This document shows positions 1 through 9,562 of a stretch of DNA of 64,000 nucleotides, piece after piece (the first letter of the stretch is position 1; each line of letters opens with the position of its first letter). The translations under genes and the position numbers were made by a program. Where the stretch lies: positions 248,001 through 312,000 of the forward strand of contig JAGYIE010000002.1 of the NCBI GenBank assembly GCA_018402765.1, given 5' to 3'. The DNA comes from Vicingaceae bacterium. Lineage in GTDB: Bacteria > Bacteroidota > Bacteroidia > Flavobacteriales_E > Vicingaceae. A model generated the notes under the pieces. The model saw only the letters and a program-made list of their open reading frames with translations. It was not told the origin of the DNA and did not search any database.

Positions 1-604
1 GCTTAATTTCTGGCACCTTTTCAATAGCATCCTCTAGGTATTCTGCATATTCTTTTAGCTTCTGAATAGGGTAATTGCCTGTTATGTTATAATTTACAAT
101 AGGAACTTCCTCTGAAAGATTAAGATCAAACACATTTGGCTCAACCTTCGCTCCGTTAAACGTCGGCCAGTCTTCACTAGCCTTTGCCGCATCTACTTTG
201 TCTTTTACCTTGACCTTCGCATCTTCCACAGTAATATCTTCGTCGAATTCTACGGTTATTATACCATAATCTTCTTGTGAAGTAGATAAAATTTCAACTA
301 CATTACTTACATCATCCAACTCATCTTCAAGTGGATCAACAATTAATCGTTCTATATCCTCTGCTGTGTTACCCGGATATGGTGCACTGATATAAATCTT
401 TGTTTCCTTAATTTCAGGAAAACTTTCTCTTGGTAATCCAAAATAAGAAGAAAGCCCTAGAAATAAGAAAATGGTAATCATCACATAAATAACCGTTGGG
501 TTATCTATCGCCCAAGAAGACAACCCAAATTCCTTTTCTTCAGTATTAACCTCAGCAGATTGTTTATTTTCAAGCAAATCGTTGTTTTTAATTTCTTCAG
601 ACAT
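1..604 (-). CDS. RND efflux permease, N-terminal 201 residues (partial)
   Basis: Start of an inner-membrane proton-driven RND transporter (AcrB/MexB or HAE1 type) that pumps drugs, lipids or dyes through a periplasmic adaptor and outer-membrane channel. The ATG is at 604 and the frame stays open to the window edge. A charged cytoplasmic tail of about 30 residues leads into a first membrane helix (about 31-53) followed by the family signature LPRESFPEI and then a porter-like region with PYPGNTAEDIE. The family is usually about 1000 residues, so four fifths of the gene is missing here. It follows the adaptor gene by 3 bases, as the last visible gene of the efflux operon. The substrate cannot be inferred. 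Confidence 0.92.
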   Translation of the reverse strand, partial: MSEEIKNNDLLENKQSAEVNTEEKEFGLSSWAIDNPTVIYVMITIFLFLGLSSYFGLPRESFPEIKETKIYISAPYPGNTAEDIERLIVDPLEDELDDVSNVVEILSTSQEDYGIITVEFDEDITVEDAKVKVKDKVDAAKASEDWPTFNGAKVEPNVFDLNLSEEVPIVNYNITGNYPIQKLKEYAEYLEDAIEKVPEIK

Positions 605-607
605 CCT

Positions 608-1780
608 TTATTGTTTGATGATTTCAATTTCTTGTTGGTCTTTAACTGTTCTAGCCCCTTCTTTAATTACTAAATCATTTGCAGACAACCCCTCTAACAC
701 TTCTATAAAATCTCCACCTTTTTTACCAGTTTTGATAAACACTCGCTCAGTTATTGATCCTGATTTATTCGCATTAACTTTATAAACATATTGCTGTCCT
801 TCAGAATCTTCTGAAATTATACTCTGAGGAATCAAAAGTGCATTCTCTGCAGTATAATCGTTAATTTTTAAACGAGCTGTCATATTTGGTTTAATCTTAC
901 CATCCTTGTTTGCTAATATAGCCTCAACTCTAAAAGATCTGTTGTCGGGCTTTATGTAGTTACTAGCTTGACTAATAACGCCATCAATAGTTTGGTTTAA
1001 TACAGGTATTTCTACTTTTACCGATCTACCTTTTGATATAGCGGAAATAAATGTTTCTGGCACATCTGCTTCAACATGCATCTGACTCATATTAATGATG
1101 CGCATTATACCCATTTGACCTGGACCTACTACATTACCTTCTTCAATCATTATCTCATCTACAATCCCTGCAAAAGGCGCTGTGATTTGCGTTTTTGCCA
1201 ATTGAGAATTTAGCTGAGATACGGACTTTTGTTGAGCTTCATAAGTAGCTTTAGCTTGCAAAAATTGCATTTCAGAACCAATTTTCTGCTCCCATAAACG
1301 CTTTTGACGTTCAAAGGTAGTCTTTGATAAATCCAATTGTATTTCCGCTGAGTTAACTTGTTGTGCCAAGCCACCATCCTCAATACTAGCTAACAGTTGG
1401 CCTGCACTAACTCGCTGACCTTCTTTAACTACAACATTTCTTAATACCCCTGAATATTCCGGATACAATACTACATTTTGCTTGGTATCAATACTTCCTT
1501 GAACTTCAACATAGTGCTTAAATTCTTCTGGCTTGATTGTATAAACAGAAACTAATGGCTTTACTTTATTACTATCTAATAAAGCCATAGCAATAGATAG
1601 CTTTTCTATTTTAGCCGCCAACTCTTGCTCTTGAGTAACTAACTCATTGTGTTTTTCTTTCAGCTCTACTAAATCATTATTTGCAATAATATCATCAACA
1701 GATTTTCCTTCTTGAGCTCCGCCGCATGAAGCTAATGCTGCACTTACTATAAATGCCCCTATTATTTGTTTTGTCTTCAT
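608..1780 (-). CDS. RND efflux periplasmic adaptor (membrane fusion protein, HlyD/AcrA family)
   Basis: Bridges the RND permease to the outer-membrane channel. The 390-aa protein starts with a lipoprotein signal whose lipobox is LASC, placing the lipidated cysteine at residue 19. A predicted coiled coil (about 30-65) is followed by the split lipoyl half (VEVQGSIDTKQNVVLYPEYS), an alpha-hairpin rich in Gln/Lys/Glu, the second lipoyl half (ITAPFAGIVDEIMIEEG) and a beta-barrel domain. Length and domain order are normal for the family. It lies between the TolC-like gene (3-base gap) and the permease (3-base gap), so the three are almost certainly co-transcribed. Confidence 0.93.
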   Translation of the reverse strand: MKTKQIIGAFIVSAALASCGGAQEGKSVDDIIANNDLVELKEKHNELVTQEQELAAKIEKLSIAMALLDSNKVKPLVSVYTIKPEEFKHYVEVQGSIDTKQNVVLYPEYSGVLRNVVVKEGQRVSAGQLLASIEDGGLAQQVNSAEIQLDLSKTTFERQKRLWEQKIGSEMQFLQAKATYEAQQKSVSQLNSQLAKTQITAPFAGIVDEIMIEEGNVVGPGQMGIMRIINMSQMHVEADVPETFISAISKGRSVKVEIPVLNQTIDGVISQASNYIKPDNRSFRVEAILANKDGKIKPNMTARLKINDYTAENALLIPQSIISEDSEGQQYVYKVNANKSGSITERVFIKTGKKGGDFIEVLEGLSANDLVIKEGARTVKDQQEIEIIKQ

Positions 1781-1783
1781 TTT

Positions 1784-3133
1784 TTAATAGTTATTTAATG
1801 CTTTGTCTAATTTAGATTTCGCTGATATGAGTTGTAAAATTGAATTGAGGTAATTACCTTGAGTAGAAAGTAGTTGGTTATTAGCTTGCGTTAGTTCTAA
1901 GCTAGAGGATACCCCTTCCTTATATTTAATTTGTTCCGTTGAGAAAATTCGGTTGGCCAAATCCATATTATCTTGCTCAGAATTGTATTGATCCAATGCA
2001 AAAGTATAATCCGAACGACTGGTCATTAGATTCATTTTCAAATTTTCAGCTACTTGCTTTTTTGCGATTTCAACTTTTTCATAATCAAGTGCTGCTTGCT
2101 TTACTTTGGCCAATCTCATTCCACTACTAAAAATTGGAACAGAAAGACTTAAACTAACCAACTGAGCATTAAACCATGGCGCATCTGAAAAGAAATTAAA
2201 CTCTTCGCTAAACGAATTTTCTTGAAAACTATAATTTGCTGATAACCTTGGAAGAAAAGTAGACTTCTCTTGCTTCATAAGCAGGAAACCGGCCTTCTCT
2301 TGATTATTAATAATTCGGTAATCAATGTGATTCTCAATGTTAAAATCATTCGACAACAAACCCTCAGCATCAACTTCACTTACTATTTCAGTTAGCTCCT
2401 CCGTTAATGTTATGGTATTTGCAATTTCAATTCCCATCGAAAACTTTAGTAAATTTTTTGAAATCTGTATTTGGCGTTCCGCATTATTGTAAGCGTTTGC
2501 TGTTTGTGACCTCAAAAGCTTTAATTGATCATAATCTTGTTCAGAAACAAACCCATTCTCATATAAGGCTTTATTATCAGAAACTATCTTATCAATATTC
2601 GCAAGATTCTCCTGAAGGATTTCTTTGTTTTTAGTAGCGACCAGAACTCCTCCATAAGCTTGTGTAACTTGATCTTTAATCTCGATTGTTGACTTGACTT
2701 TATCGTTCTCCGCTATTTCTTTATACACTTTTGAAGCTTGTAGACCTACGATATAACTGCCATCAAATATTAACTGATTAACATTTACTGCTGCATTCAT
2801 GCTTTGTTTTGTTCCAAAAGTTAACTCCTCAAATGTGCCAGGCTGACCACCAAAAGCCTCTGCGGGAACCAACTGTACCGGAAGTTTGATGTTATAATTG
2901 TATCCGGCACTTCCAGTAACTTGGGGCAGACCAATAGCAATTGTTTCCCAGACTTTCTTTTTCGCTTTTTCTACATCCTTAGCAGCAGAAAGGGTCTGGT
3001 AACTATTTAAAACTGCATAATCTTGCGCTTGCTTTAGTGTAAATTCAAATGTCCTGCTACTATCTTGTGCGCTTGCTGAAACAAATGCAATGGAAAATAG
3101 TGACAAAGTAATGAGCCTTCTCAGCTTCTTCAT
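1784..3133 (-). CDS. TolC-like outer-membrane efflux channel
   Basis: Outer-membrane factor that forms the exit duct of the tripartite pump. The 449-aa product has a signal peptide ending in ASAQ at residue 23 and then two halves of long amphipathic helices with many Gln, Asn, Lys and Glu residues, the duplicated OEP architecture of TolC. The motif SLSVPIFSSGMRLAKVKQA near residue 335 is typical of the second repeat. It is the second gene of the operon, 13 bases after the TetR gene. Whether it serves other pumps in the cell cannot be told from here. Confidence 0.93.
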   Translation of the reverse strand: MKKLRRLITLSLFSIAFVSASAQDSSRTFEFTLKQAQDYAVLNSYQTLSAAKDVEKAKKKVWETIAIGLPQVTGSAGYNYNIKLPVQLVPAEAFGGQPGTFEELTFGTKQSMNAAVNVNQLIFDGSYIVGLQASKVYKEIAENDKVKSTIEIKDQVTQAYGGVLVATKNKEILQENLANIDKIVSDNKALYENGFVSEQDYDQLKLLRSQTANAYNNAERQIQISKNLLKFSMGIEIANTITLTEELTEIVSEVDAEGLLSNDFNIENHIDYRIINNQEKAGFLLMKQEKSTFLPRLSANYSFQENSFSEEFNFFSDAPWFNAQLVSLSLSVPIFSSGMRLAKVKQAALDYEKVEIAKKQVAENLKMNLMTSRSDYTFALDQYNSEQDNMDLANRIFSTEQIKYKEGVSSSLELTQANNQLLSTQGNYLNSILQLISAKSKLDKALNNY

Positions 3134-3146
3134 GATCTTAAATGTG

Positions 3147-3764
3147 TTAATTGTCCTCTTTAAATTGTTGTTTTAAATATTCTCTGCCTTTGCTATTAGC
3201 AATCCCTCTGATATGGTAGCGCATTAACTCCAAATGCAATTCTTGAAAGTTAAATTTACCGGGTAGCGCCAATTGGTTTGACATCATAGCTTCAGTCATT
3301 ACCATAAATGCTTTTGTAATAACTTCAGGATTTAGATTATTTCTATATAAACCTTGTTTAATTCCATCATAAAGATTGTTGAGCATCTTGTTAAAAACAA
3401 ACTCTTCTTTATGGTTCATAAGCACCTTCCAAGCCTGTGGATAATACTTTTGAATATCAAACATTATAGATGGGTGGGCATCGGAGAGCCCTTCATTTAC
3501 TTTTTTGCCGATTCCCATTAGTTCATCAATAGCATTGCCTACGCCACTGCACACTTCAACCACATCACACTGAATATTGGATATTTGATATTCCATCACC
3601 TTTTTTACTACGTCTTTCTTATTAGAAAATGAGAGGTAAAGTGTTTTTTTAGATATGCCTAATTGACTAGCAATATCATCCATAGTTAGACTTTTAATTC
3701 CGTATTTAACAAATAAGTCACGAATAGAAATTAATAGCTTAGTTTCTGTTGTTGAATTTTTCAC
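3147..3764 (-). CDS. TetR/AcrR-family transcriptional regulator of the efflux operon
   Basis: A 205-aa one-component repressor. Residues 8-57 form the TetR N-terminal helix-turn-helix (IRDLFVKYGIKSLTMDDIA, then SKKTLYLSFSNKKDVV); the rest is an all-helical ligand and dimerisation domain too variable to assign an inducer. It is the first gene of the efflux operon, and the 36-bp palindrome 27 bases upstream is an obvious candidate binding site, which suggests negative autoregulation of the whole operon. The -7 box TAGGTTTG sits so close to the ATG that the transcript would have almost no leader. Confidence 0.9.
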   Translation of the reverse strand: MKNSTTETKLLISIRDLFVKYGIKSLTMDDIASQLGISKKTLYLSFSNKKDVVKKVMEYQISNIQCDVVEVCSGVGNAIDELMGIGKKVNEGLSDAHPSIMFDIQKYYPQAWKVLMNHKEEFVFNKMLNNLYDGIKQGLYRNNLNPEVITKAFMVMTEAMMSNQLALPGKFNFQELHLELMRYHIRGIANSKGREYLKQQFKEDN

Positions 3765-3768
3765 GGTG

Positions 3769-3776
3769 CAAACCTA
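3769..3776 (-). promoter_or_regulatory. Predicted -7 box (TAGGTTTG) for the efflux operon
   Basis: On the minus strand these bases read TAGGTTTG, matching the Bacteroidota -7 consensus TAnnTTTG. The ATG is only 4 bases downstream, implying a leaderless or nearly leaderless message. The place for the -33 element, about 20 bases upstream, falls inside the palindrome at 3791-3826, so repressor binding there would block polymerase. Confidence 0.5.
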
Positions 3777-3790
3777 AGAAACATTTTATC

Positions 3791-3826
3791 CATAGGAAAC
3801 ATTTTTTGTAAAAAATGTTTCCTATG
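3791..3826. promoter_or_regulatory. Perfect 36-bp palindrome, probable TetR operator
   Basis: Two 17-bp arms, CATAGGAAACATTTTTT and its exact reverse complement, are separated by the dinucleotide GT. A further partial half-site (GAAACATTTT) lies just to the left at 3779-3788. The palindrome sits between the TetR start and the divergent asnS gene. It lacks terminator context (no gene ends here), so an operator for the adjacent TetR protein is the best reading. Confidence 0.8.
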
Positions 3827-3961
3827 CGTAAATAATTAAATTATCTTAACAAATTTCTTCTCGTTTTTATAACAAGTAGTTGAAAATAAGCTGTCAAAAT
3901 ATCATCAAAAAAGCGTTTCTTTGCGGTTGTTTTAAAAGCAATCTATTAATAAGCATATCGA

Positions 3962-5404
3962 ATGGAACGTCAATCAGTAAAAGCTTTATTAGCAAGTAAG
4001 AAAGCAGACATAGAGGTAACTTTAAGTGCATGGGTGAGAACGAAAAGAGGGAGTAAAAATGTGGCGTTTATTGCATTAAATGATGGCTCTACCCAACACA
4101 ACCTTCAAGTAGTGGTTGATTTAGAAAAAATGGGAGAACAAGTTGTTGAAAAAGTAACTACAGGGTCTTGCATTAAAGTAACAGGGAAATTAGTAGAGTC
4201 ACAAGGGAGCGGACAGAAGTATGAAATAGAAGCTACAAGTGTGACGGTATTAGGAGAAGCTGATGCCAATGAATATCCTTTACAACCAAAAAAGCATTCA
4301 TTAGAATTTTTAAGAGAAAATGCGCATTTAAGGTTTCGAACGAGCACTTTTAGCGCAGTTAGTAGAATTAGACATACCTTAATTTTCGCAGTTCATAATT
4401 TCTTCAATAGCCGCGGATTTTATAACATTCACACGCCTATTATTACAGGTTCTGATGCAGAAGGAGCCGGAGAAACTTTTAACGTATCTACATTAGATAA
4501 AAAGAATCCCCCATTAACAGATCAGGGCGAAATAGATTACAAAAAAGACTTCTTTGGGAAGTTAACAAACCTCACTGTGTCAGGACAGTTAGAAGCAGAA
4601 GCTGCCGCGATGGCTTTAGGTAAGGTGTATACTTTTGGGCCAACTTTTAGAGCGGAAAATTCTAACACTACAAGGCACTTGGCCGAATTCTGGATGATCG
4701 AGCCAGAGGTTGCATTTAACGAATTAGAGGATAATATCGATTTGGCTGAAGACTTCATGAAATATCTAATAGCCTATACTTTAGAAAATTGCCATGACGA
4801 TTTAGTATATCTTGAAAATCGAATTATTGAAGAAGAGAAAAACAAAAAAGTAGAAGATCGTCAACCAATGAACCTAATGGAGAAATTAAAGTTTGTAGTT
4901 GATAATGATTTTGAACGTTTGACATATACAGAAGCAATTGAAATTCTGCGCAATTCAAAGCCTAACAAGAAAAAGAAATTCCAATATCCTGTTGAAGGTT
5001 TTGGCACTGATTTACAGTCAGAACACGAAAGGTATCTTGTAGAAAAGCATTTCAAAAAACCAGTTGTCTTAACAGACTATCCAAAAGACATTAAAGCCTT
5101 TTATATGCGTCAAAATGAAGATGGAAAAACGGTAAGAGCCATGGACATTCTTTTTCCCGGTATCGGAGAAATGGTTGGAGGATCGCAGCGTGAAGAGCGA
5201 TTAGAACTATTGATGAACCGAATGGAAGAAATGCATATTGAAGCAGATGAATTATGGTGGTATTTAGAGTTACGTAAATTCGGTACAGCCCCTCACAGTG
5301 GTTTCGGGTTAGGCTTTGAGCGATTGGTTCAGTTTGTTACAGGAATGGGAAACATTCGAGATGTAATCCCATTTCCAAGAACTCCAAAGAGTGCAGAATT
5401 TTAA
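3962..5404 (+). CDS. asnS: Asparaginyl-tRNA synthetase
   Basis: Charges tRNA-Asn with asparagine using ATP; a cytoplasmic class IIb synthetase. The 480-aa protein has an N-terminal anticodon-binding OB fold (about 1-110), then the catalytic core with motif 1 around [20 protein letters not shown], motif 2 around [20 protein letters not shown] and motif 3 [20 protein letters not shown] near the C-terminus. The FRAENSNT and [11 protein letters not shown] segments favour AsnRS over AspRS. Length is normal. rpoN follows on the same strand after 39 bases. Confidence 0.97.
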   Translation: MERQSVKALLASKKADIEVTLSAWVRTKRGSKNVAFIALNDGSTQHNLQVVVDLEKMGEQVVEKVTTGSCIKVTGKLVESQGSGQKYEIEATSVTVLGEADANEYPLQPKKHSLEFLRENAHLRFRTSTFSAVSRIRHTLIFAVHNFFNSRGFYNIHTPIITGSDAEGAGETFNVSTLDKKNPPLTDQGEIDYKKDFFGKLTNLTVSGQLEAEAAAMALGKVYTFGPTFRAENSNTTRHLAEFWMIEPEVAFNELEDNIDLAEDFMKYLIAYTLENCHDDLVYLENRIIEEEKNKKVEDRQPMNLMEKLKFVVDNDFERLTYTEAIEILRNSKPNKKKKFQYPVEGFGTDLQSEHERYLVEKHFKKPVVLTDYPKDIKAFYMRQNEDGKTVRAMDILFPGIGEMVGGSQREERLELLMNRMEEMHIEADELWWYLELRKFGTAPHSGFGLGFERLVQFVTGMGNIRDVIPFPRTPKSAEF

Positions 5405-5443
5405 AAATTGCTTATCTTCCAAACGATTCTTTAATTCCATTAT

Positions 5444-6898
5444 ATGTTAAACCAGTCCCTTCAACAAAAGATGCTTCAGAAGCTTTCTCCTCAGCAAATT
5501 CAGCTGATGAAGTTACTTCAATTGCCTACAGTTTCTTTAGAACAAAGGATTAAAGAAGAGCTAGAAATTAATCCTGCCTTAGATGAAGGCAAGGAAAATG
5601 ATGAAGACTACGAAGAGCAGAAAGAAGAGTATGATGAGCGCGAAGATGCCACGGACATTCAAGAGGACTTTGACTTTTCTGACTACATGGATGATGATGG
5701 TACCCCTGATTATAAATACAACATCTCCAATAAAAGTAAAGATGATGAAGACAAGCAGATTCCATTAAGTGGAGGTAAAACGTTTCATGAAAGAGTAGAA
5801 AGCCAGCTTTCGCTTCAAAACCTTACAGAAAAAGAGTTTCAAATAGGCCAGCACCTTATAGGAAGTCTAGACGATTCTGGATACCTGAGAAGAGAACTCT
5901 CAGCTATTGAAGACGACTTAGCATTTACTCAAAATGTAACGACGGACGAAACTGAACTACTGAAAGTTCTGCGTGTAATCCAACAATTAGATCCTGCAGG
6001 CGTAGGAGCTAGAGATTTACAGGAATGCCTTCTTATTCAAATTTATAGAAAGGATAGAAACAAATTATCCATCGTATTAGCAACACACATTTTAGAGGAA
6101 CATTTTACAGAATTTACGAAGAAACACTACGAAAAGATCAAGAAACAAATCGAAATCACTGACGATGATTTGAAGTCGGCAATAGATGAAATTCTAAAGT
6201 TAAACCCTAAACCGGGCAACTCTATGAATGAATCTGCAAAAAGTGTTCAAGTAGTTGTTCCCGATTTTAACATGGCAATAAGTGATGGTGAGATTACCAT
6301 TACTCTGAATGGAAGAAATGCTCCTGAACTAAAAGTAAGTAAGGAGTACAAAAATATGATGCAGGCCTATTCAGAATCGAATAAAACCGATAAAGCGCAA
6401 AAAGAGGCATTGACTTTTGTCAAGCAAAAATTAGACAGTGCAAAATGGTTTATTGATGCAATCAAACAACGACAAGGTACTTTGCTAAATACAATGAATG
6501 CCATAGCTACTTATCAAAAAGCATACTTTTTAGATGGTGATGAAACTAATCTAAAGCCAATGATTCTTAAGGATATTGCAGATATGGTACATCTAGATAT
6601 CTCAACAGTCTCTCGTGTAGTTAACAGTAAATACGTAACTACACCTTATGGTACGTTTTTACTAAAGTCTTTCTTTTCAGAATCCTTATCTACTGACAGC
6701 GGCGAGGAAGTAAGTACTCGAGAAGTTAAAAAAATATTACAAGATTTAATAGAAGCTGAGGATAAACACAAGCCGATTACAGATGATAAACTTTCTCAAC
6801 TCCTTAGAGATAAGGGTTATAATATTGCTAGAAGAACAGTTGCAAAATATCGAGAACAATTACACATACCGGTAGCTCGCCTTAGAAAAGAGCTTTAA
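5444..6898 (+). CDS. rpoN: RNA polymerase sigma-54 factor
   Basis: Alternative sigma factor that recognises -24/-12 promoters and needs an AAA+ activator. The 484-aa product shows region I, rich in Gln and Leu (SLQQKMLQKLSPQQIQLMKL), a very acidic region II (about 45-105), the core-binding domain, and the C-terminal DNA-binding domain ending with the RpoN box ARRTVAKYRE at 462-471. All expected parts are present. The downstream membrane protein begins one base after the stop codon, suggesting co-transcription with asnS and that gene. Confidence 0.96.
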   Translation: MLNQSLQQKMLQKLSPQQIQLMKLLQLPTVSLEQRIKEELEINPALDEGKENDEDYEEQKEEYDEREDATDIQEDFDFSDYMDDDGTPDYKYNISNKSKDDEDKQIPLSGGKTFHERVESQLSLQNLTEKEFQIGQHLIGSLDDSGYLRRELSAIEDDLAFTQNVTTDETELLKVLRVIQQLDPAGVGARDLQECLLIQIYRKDRNKLSIVLATHILEEHFTEFTKKHYEKIKKQIEITDDDLKSAIDEILKLNPKPGNSMNESAKSVQVVVPDFNMAISDGEITITLNGRNAPELKVSKEYKNMMQAYSESNKTDKAQKEALTFVKQKLDSAKWFIDAIKQRQGTLLNTMNAIATYQKAYFLDGDETNLKPMILKDIADMVHLDISTVSRVVNSKYVTTPYGTFLLKSFFSESLSTDSGEEVSTREVKKILQDLIEAEDKHKPITDDKLSQLLRDKGYNIARRTVAKYREQLHIPVARLRKEL

Positions 6899-6899
6899 A

Positions 6900-7505
6900 A
6901 TGGGAGATCGCATAGCATCACACATTTCTAAACTACTCCATCCTATTTTCATGCCGCTTCTTGGGGTAGCATTACTTTTTACATTGCCTACATTTATAGG
7001 GTTTATGACTCATGAAAAGTTGAAAATTATCATCGTATTTTATGTTACTATCAATACCCTTATTCTACCATTGCTTTTTAGTTTAATTCTGAAATGGAAA
7101 GGAATAATTAATAGCCTTAAAATGGAAACCGTGGAAGAAAGAAGATGGCCATATCTTTTTAGTATTTTAATGTTTATAGTTTGCATTTGGCTTTTCAAAG
7201 AAATAAACGTAAACCCTCTATTGATCAACTTTTTGTTAGGTGCGGCAGTTTCTATTTTTATACTTTTGATGACTAGTTATTTTCATTTCAAAATGAGCGC
7301 TCATTTACTAGGCATTGGCGGATTAGTTGGTGTAATTTCAGTAGTTGCAATCAAAGACTATATAGACATTTCTACTCCTCTAATTATCCTCATTCTACTA
7401 AGTGGAGCACTAGGAACGGCTAGATTGCAGCTTAGAGCACATAAGCCAATAGAAATTTATAGTGGATTCTTAATCGGGTTTTTGGTGCAGTTATATTATT
7501 TATAA
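6900..7505 (+). CDS. Polytopic membrane protein, possibly PAP2-like
   Basis: A 201-aa integral membrane protein with about six hydrophobic helices and short loops. The segment SAHLLGIGGLVGVIS (about 131-145) and the C-terminal ARLQLRAHKPIEIYSGFLIG resemble the last two motifs of PAP2-type phosphatases (conserved Ser/His in SxHxxG and Arg/His near the end), but the N-terminal KxxxxxxRP motif is not evident, so catalysis is doubtful. It abuts rpoN (one base) and overlaps the convergent yraN by 6 bases. Similar small membrane proteins follow rpoN in other Bacteroidota as far as I recall; no function is established. Confidence 0.75.
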   Translation: MGDRIASHISKLLHPIFMPLLGVALLFTLPTFIGFMTHEKLKIIIVFYVTINTLILPLLFSLILKWKGIINSLKMETVEERRWPYLFSILMFIVCIWLFKEINVNPLLINFLLGAAVSIFILLMTSYFHFKMSAHLLGIGGLVGVISVVAIKDYIDISTPLIILILLSGALGTARLQLRAHKPIEIYSGFLIGFLVQLYYL

Positions 7506-7862
7506 CATTGGATAGAAGGCATCTTCAATGTGTTCTATCTCTACTTTTTTGCCCTCTATTAATACACTTACAATATCAAATCGCGCATCAAGAGATAGAT
7601 TCTTGTCTTCTATAAAAGCATTAGCTGCCCGAATTATGTTTCGCTGCTTTTTAATGGTTACAGCATCTTTTGGATTTTCAAAACAACGGGAAGAGCGCGT
7701 TTTAACTTCTACAAATACTAGGGTATCTCTATCCACTGCTATAATATCTAATTCATCTTTTCGATGCCGCCAATTTAACTCTATTAATTGATAGCCTTTT
7801 TCTTGAAGAAAAACTTGAGTTAGCCGTTCTCCTTTTTCTCCTATTTCATTATGCTCTGCCAA
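7500..7862 (-). CDS. YraN/UPF0102 family predicted nuclease
   Basis: A 120-aa protein of the UPF0102 family, which has a Holliday-junction-resolvase-like PD-(D/E)xK fold and is thought to act on DNA, although its substrate is unknown. Visible family residues are the N-terminal GEKGE (8-12), the ELD motif (37-39) and the EVKTR motif (52-56), which together make the expected active site. Length is typical. It is convergent with the preceding membrane protein gene and overlaps its last 6 bases. Confidence 0.93.
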   Translation of the reverse strand: MAEHNEIGEKGERLTQVFLQEKGYQLIELNWRHRKDELDIIAVDRDTLVFVEVKTRSSRCFENPKDAVTIKKQRNIIRAANAFIEDKNLSLDARFDIVSVLIEGKKVEIEHIEDAFYPML

Positions 7863-7903
7863 TTCTAGCTATTTTAAATTATTTTTACACCAAAATACAA
7901 AAA

Positions 7904-8527
7904 ATGATTCGAATATTTATTCTCATTCTTCTAACTAATTTTCTAATTACCAATGCTCAAAATAATTTTGAGGGTGCGATTATTTGTACAATACTAAAAG
8001 GTAAAGAAGAAATGAAACGTCACATTTGGGTAAAGGGGGATAGTATCCGTGTTGAAGAAACAATTGGAAATAATCAGAAAAAGAAGAGTATCTATGTAAT
8101 AGACGGCAAAGCAAAAGTAGGTTATATTCTTAGTCCTGAGCGTAAAATGTACATGTTAACTAACCTATATGAGCCATCAGAAGAAATAGACCTAACAAAT
8201 GCTACTATTTTAGAACGAGATAGTTTATTGGGGTACCAAGTCGAGAATTGGACACTTGTCGCGAAAGATTTTAAGCGATCAATTAGGTATTCCTTCTCTC
8301 CATCAAATTTTTATTTCTATAAAGCTATGCTGCAAAGCTTACCTGAAAGAAGTTTTTTAGAGAAGATTTATCTTCAGCTCCCCGTTGCCGAAAATGTTAT
8401 GCCCTTATTCGCTGAATTTAATGACATTAACGGTCAACTAATTTATCAGATGAAAGTCACACAAATCATCCAGAAAGTACCTGCTGATAGCCTTTTTAAA
8501 ATACCAAAAAGCTACCAGCAATTTTAG
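7904..8527 (+). CDS. Secreted protein of unknown function, DUF4412-like
   Basis: A 207-aa protein with a signal peptide ending near ITNAQ (residue 19). The mature part is beta-rich: FEGAIICTILKGKEEMKRHIW followed by a stretch with GDSIRVEE, YVIDGKAKVGYILSPERKMYM and a C-terminal motif PADSLFKIPKSYQQF. This pattern, an early beta sheet over which a measured quantity is printed and a late PxxxFxxPxxY ending, resembles DUF4412 periplasmic proteins. No catalytic residues are apparent. It starts 41 bases downstream of the divergent yraN start and ends overlapping the convergent LD-carboxypeptidase gene by 4 bases. Confidence 0.75.
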   Translation: MIRIFILILLTNFLITNAQNNFEGAIICTILKGKEEMKRHIWVKGDSIRVEETIGNNQKKKSIYVIDGKAKVGYILSPERKMYMLTNLYEPSEEIDLTNATILERDSLLGYQVENWTLVAKDFKRSIRYSFSPSNFYFYKAMLQSLPERSFLEKIYLQLPVAENVMPLFAEFNDINGQLIYQMKVTQIIQKVPADSLFKIPKSYQQF

Positions 8528-9426
8528 AAAACTAAAGAAGATGAATGTTCTGATACAGATAGTTGACAAGACCTACCAAAATACATGGCCTTATTTGGGT
8601 TAATATGTCCTGCAGGAAAATTAAACGCAACCGGGATTCCTAAATTTTTGGTCCTCTCATGAATAATTTCTCCAGCAGTTTTACCATAAGGAATCGCATT
8701 ATCATTCATATCAGACATTCCTCCAACTATAATCCCCTGCACCCCTTTCATCCAGCTTGACTTTCGTAAATTCATCATCATCCGATCAATATGATAAAGG
8801 TATTCGTCCAAATCCTCCATAAAGAGGATTTTCCCATTCATATCAACTGCAGAATTTGTCCCACTTAGACTATATAAAATAGATAGATTACCGCCTATCA
8901 ATTCCCCTTTTGCCTTTCCATTTATATTTAATTGATGTGATGGAAAATTATAAGAGGTCAACTCTCCGAATAGTGCTCGCTTCAAGGATAAGGTACTTTC
9001 ATTTTCACCTCCATCTCTAGGAAAGTTGATAGGCATAGTTCCGTGTATAGTCTCTACTCCAACATTTTCATGAATATGTATGTGCAAAGTAGTGACATCA
9101 CTATAGCCAACAATCCATTTGGGGTTTAATTTGAATGCTGAAAAATTCAATTGATCAATAAGCTGAACAGTCCCATACCCTCCTCTAGCACAAACTATTG
9201 CCCTGCAATTATTGTCATCTAAAAATTGTTGCAATCCCTTAGAACGCTCTATCTCAGAACCTGCAAACTGATTATCAGCAGAAAATAGAAATTGACTTAA
9301 AACAACTTCCAAACCCCAACTTTCAAAAAGTGCAATAGCAGGACTAACTTCTTCTTTGCTAATCTTCCGAGCAGTTGAAACGATGGCTAACTTATTTCCC
9401 TTAACTAAAAATGGTGGCTGTATCAT
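8524..9426 (-). CDS. Muramoyltetrapeptide (LD-)carboxypeptidase, peptidase S66 family
   Basis: Removes the terminal D-Ala from murein tetrapeptides during cell-wall recycling, or cleaves related amide bonds as MccF does. The S66 signature is clear: ARGGYGTVQLIDQL, then the nucleophile in GYSDVT, the glutamate of FMEDLDEYLYHIDRM and the C-terminal PAGHINPNKAMYFG that supplies the histidine of the Ser-Glu-His triad. The frame is open upstream to 9507, but the extra 27 residues are not conserved-looking; ATG 9426 gives MIQPPFLVKGNKLAIVSTAR, a normal S66 start, and a family-typical 300 residues. Confidence 0.93.
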   Translation of the reverse strand: MIQPPFLVKGNKLAIVSTARKISKEEVSPAIALFESWGLEVVLSQFLFSADNQFAGSEIERSKGLQQFLDDNNCRAIVCARGGYGTVQLIDQLNFSAFKLNPKWIVGYSDVTTLHIHIHENVGVETIHGTMPINFPRDGGENESTLSLKRALFGELTSYNFPSHQLNINGKAKGELIGGNLSILYSLSGTNSAVDMNGKILFMEDLDEYLYHIDRMMMNLRKSSWMKGVQGIIVGGMSDMNDNAIPYGKTAGEIIHERTKNLGIPVAFNFPAGHINPNKAMYFGRSCQLSVSEHSSSLVF

Positions 9427-9532
9427 GATAAAGCTTTTCAGCCAAATTAATAAGTATTTAAAACAATACAATAAACTAGGGCATATTAAGGAATTCTTTC
9501 TCGACATACTTTAAAGTGCCCAAGGGATAACT

Positions 9533-9540
9533 TATCTTTG
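9533..9540 (+). promoter_or_regulatory. Predicted -7 box (TATCTTTG) for metG
   Basis: TATCTTTG matches the Bacteroidota -7 consensus TAnnTTTG and lies 22 bases before the metG start codon region. No good TTG -33 element is seen at the expected distance, so strength is uncertain. Confidence 0.5.
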
Positions 9541-9562
9541 TCAAGATTAAAATTTATCAATT

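Noticed and set aside
3791-3826. Palindrome as a transcription terminator
   Set aside because: No gene ends here: both flanking genes start here and diverge.
5568-5768. ORFs on both strands inside rpoN region II
   Set aside because: They arise from the acidic low-complexity linker and overlap a certain gene.
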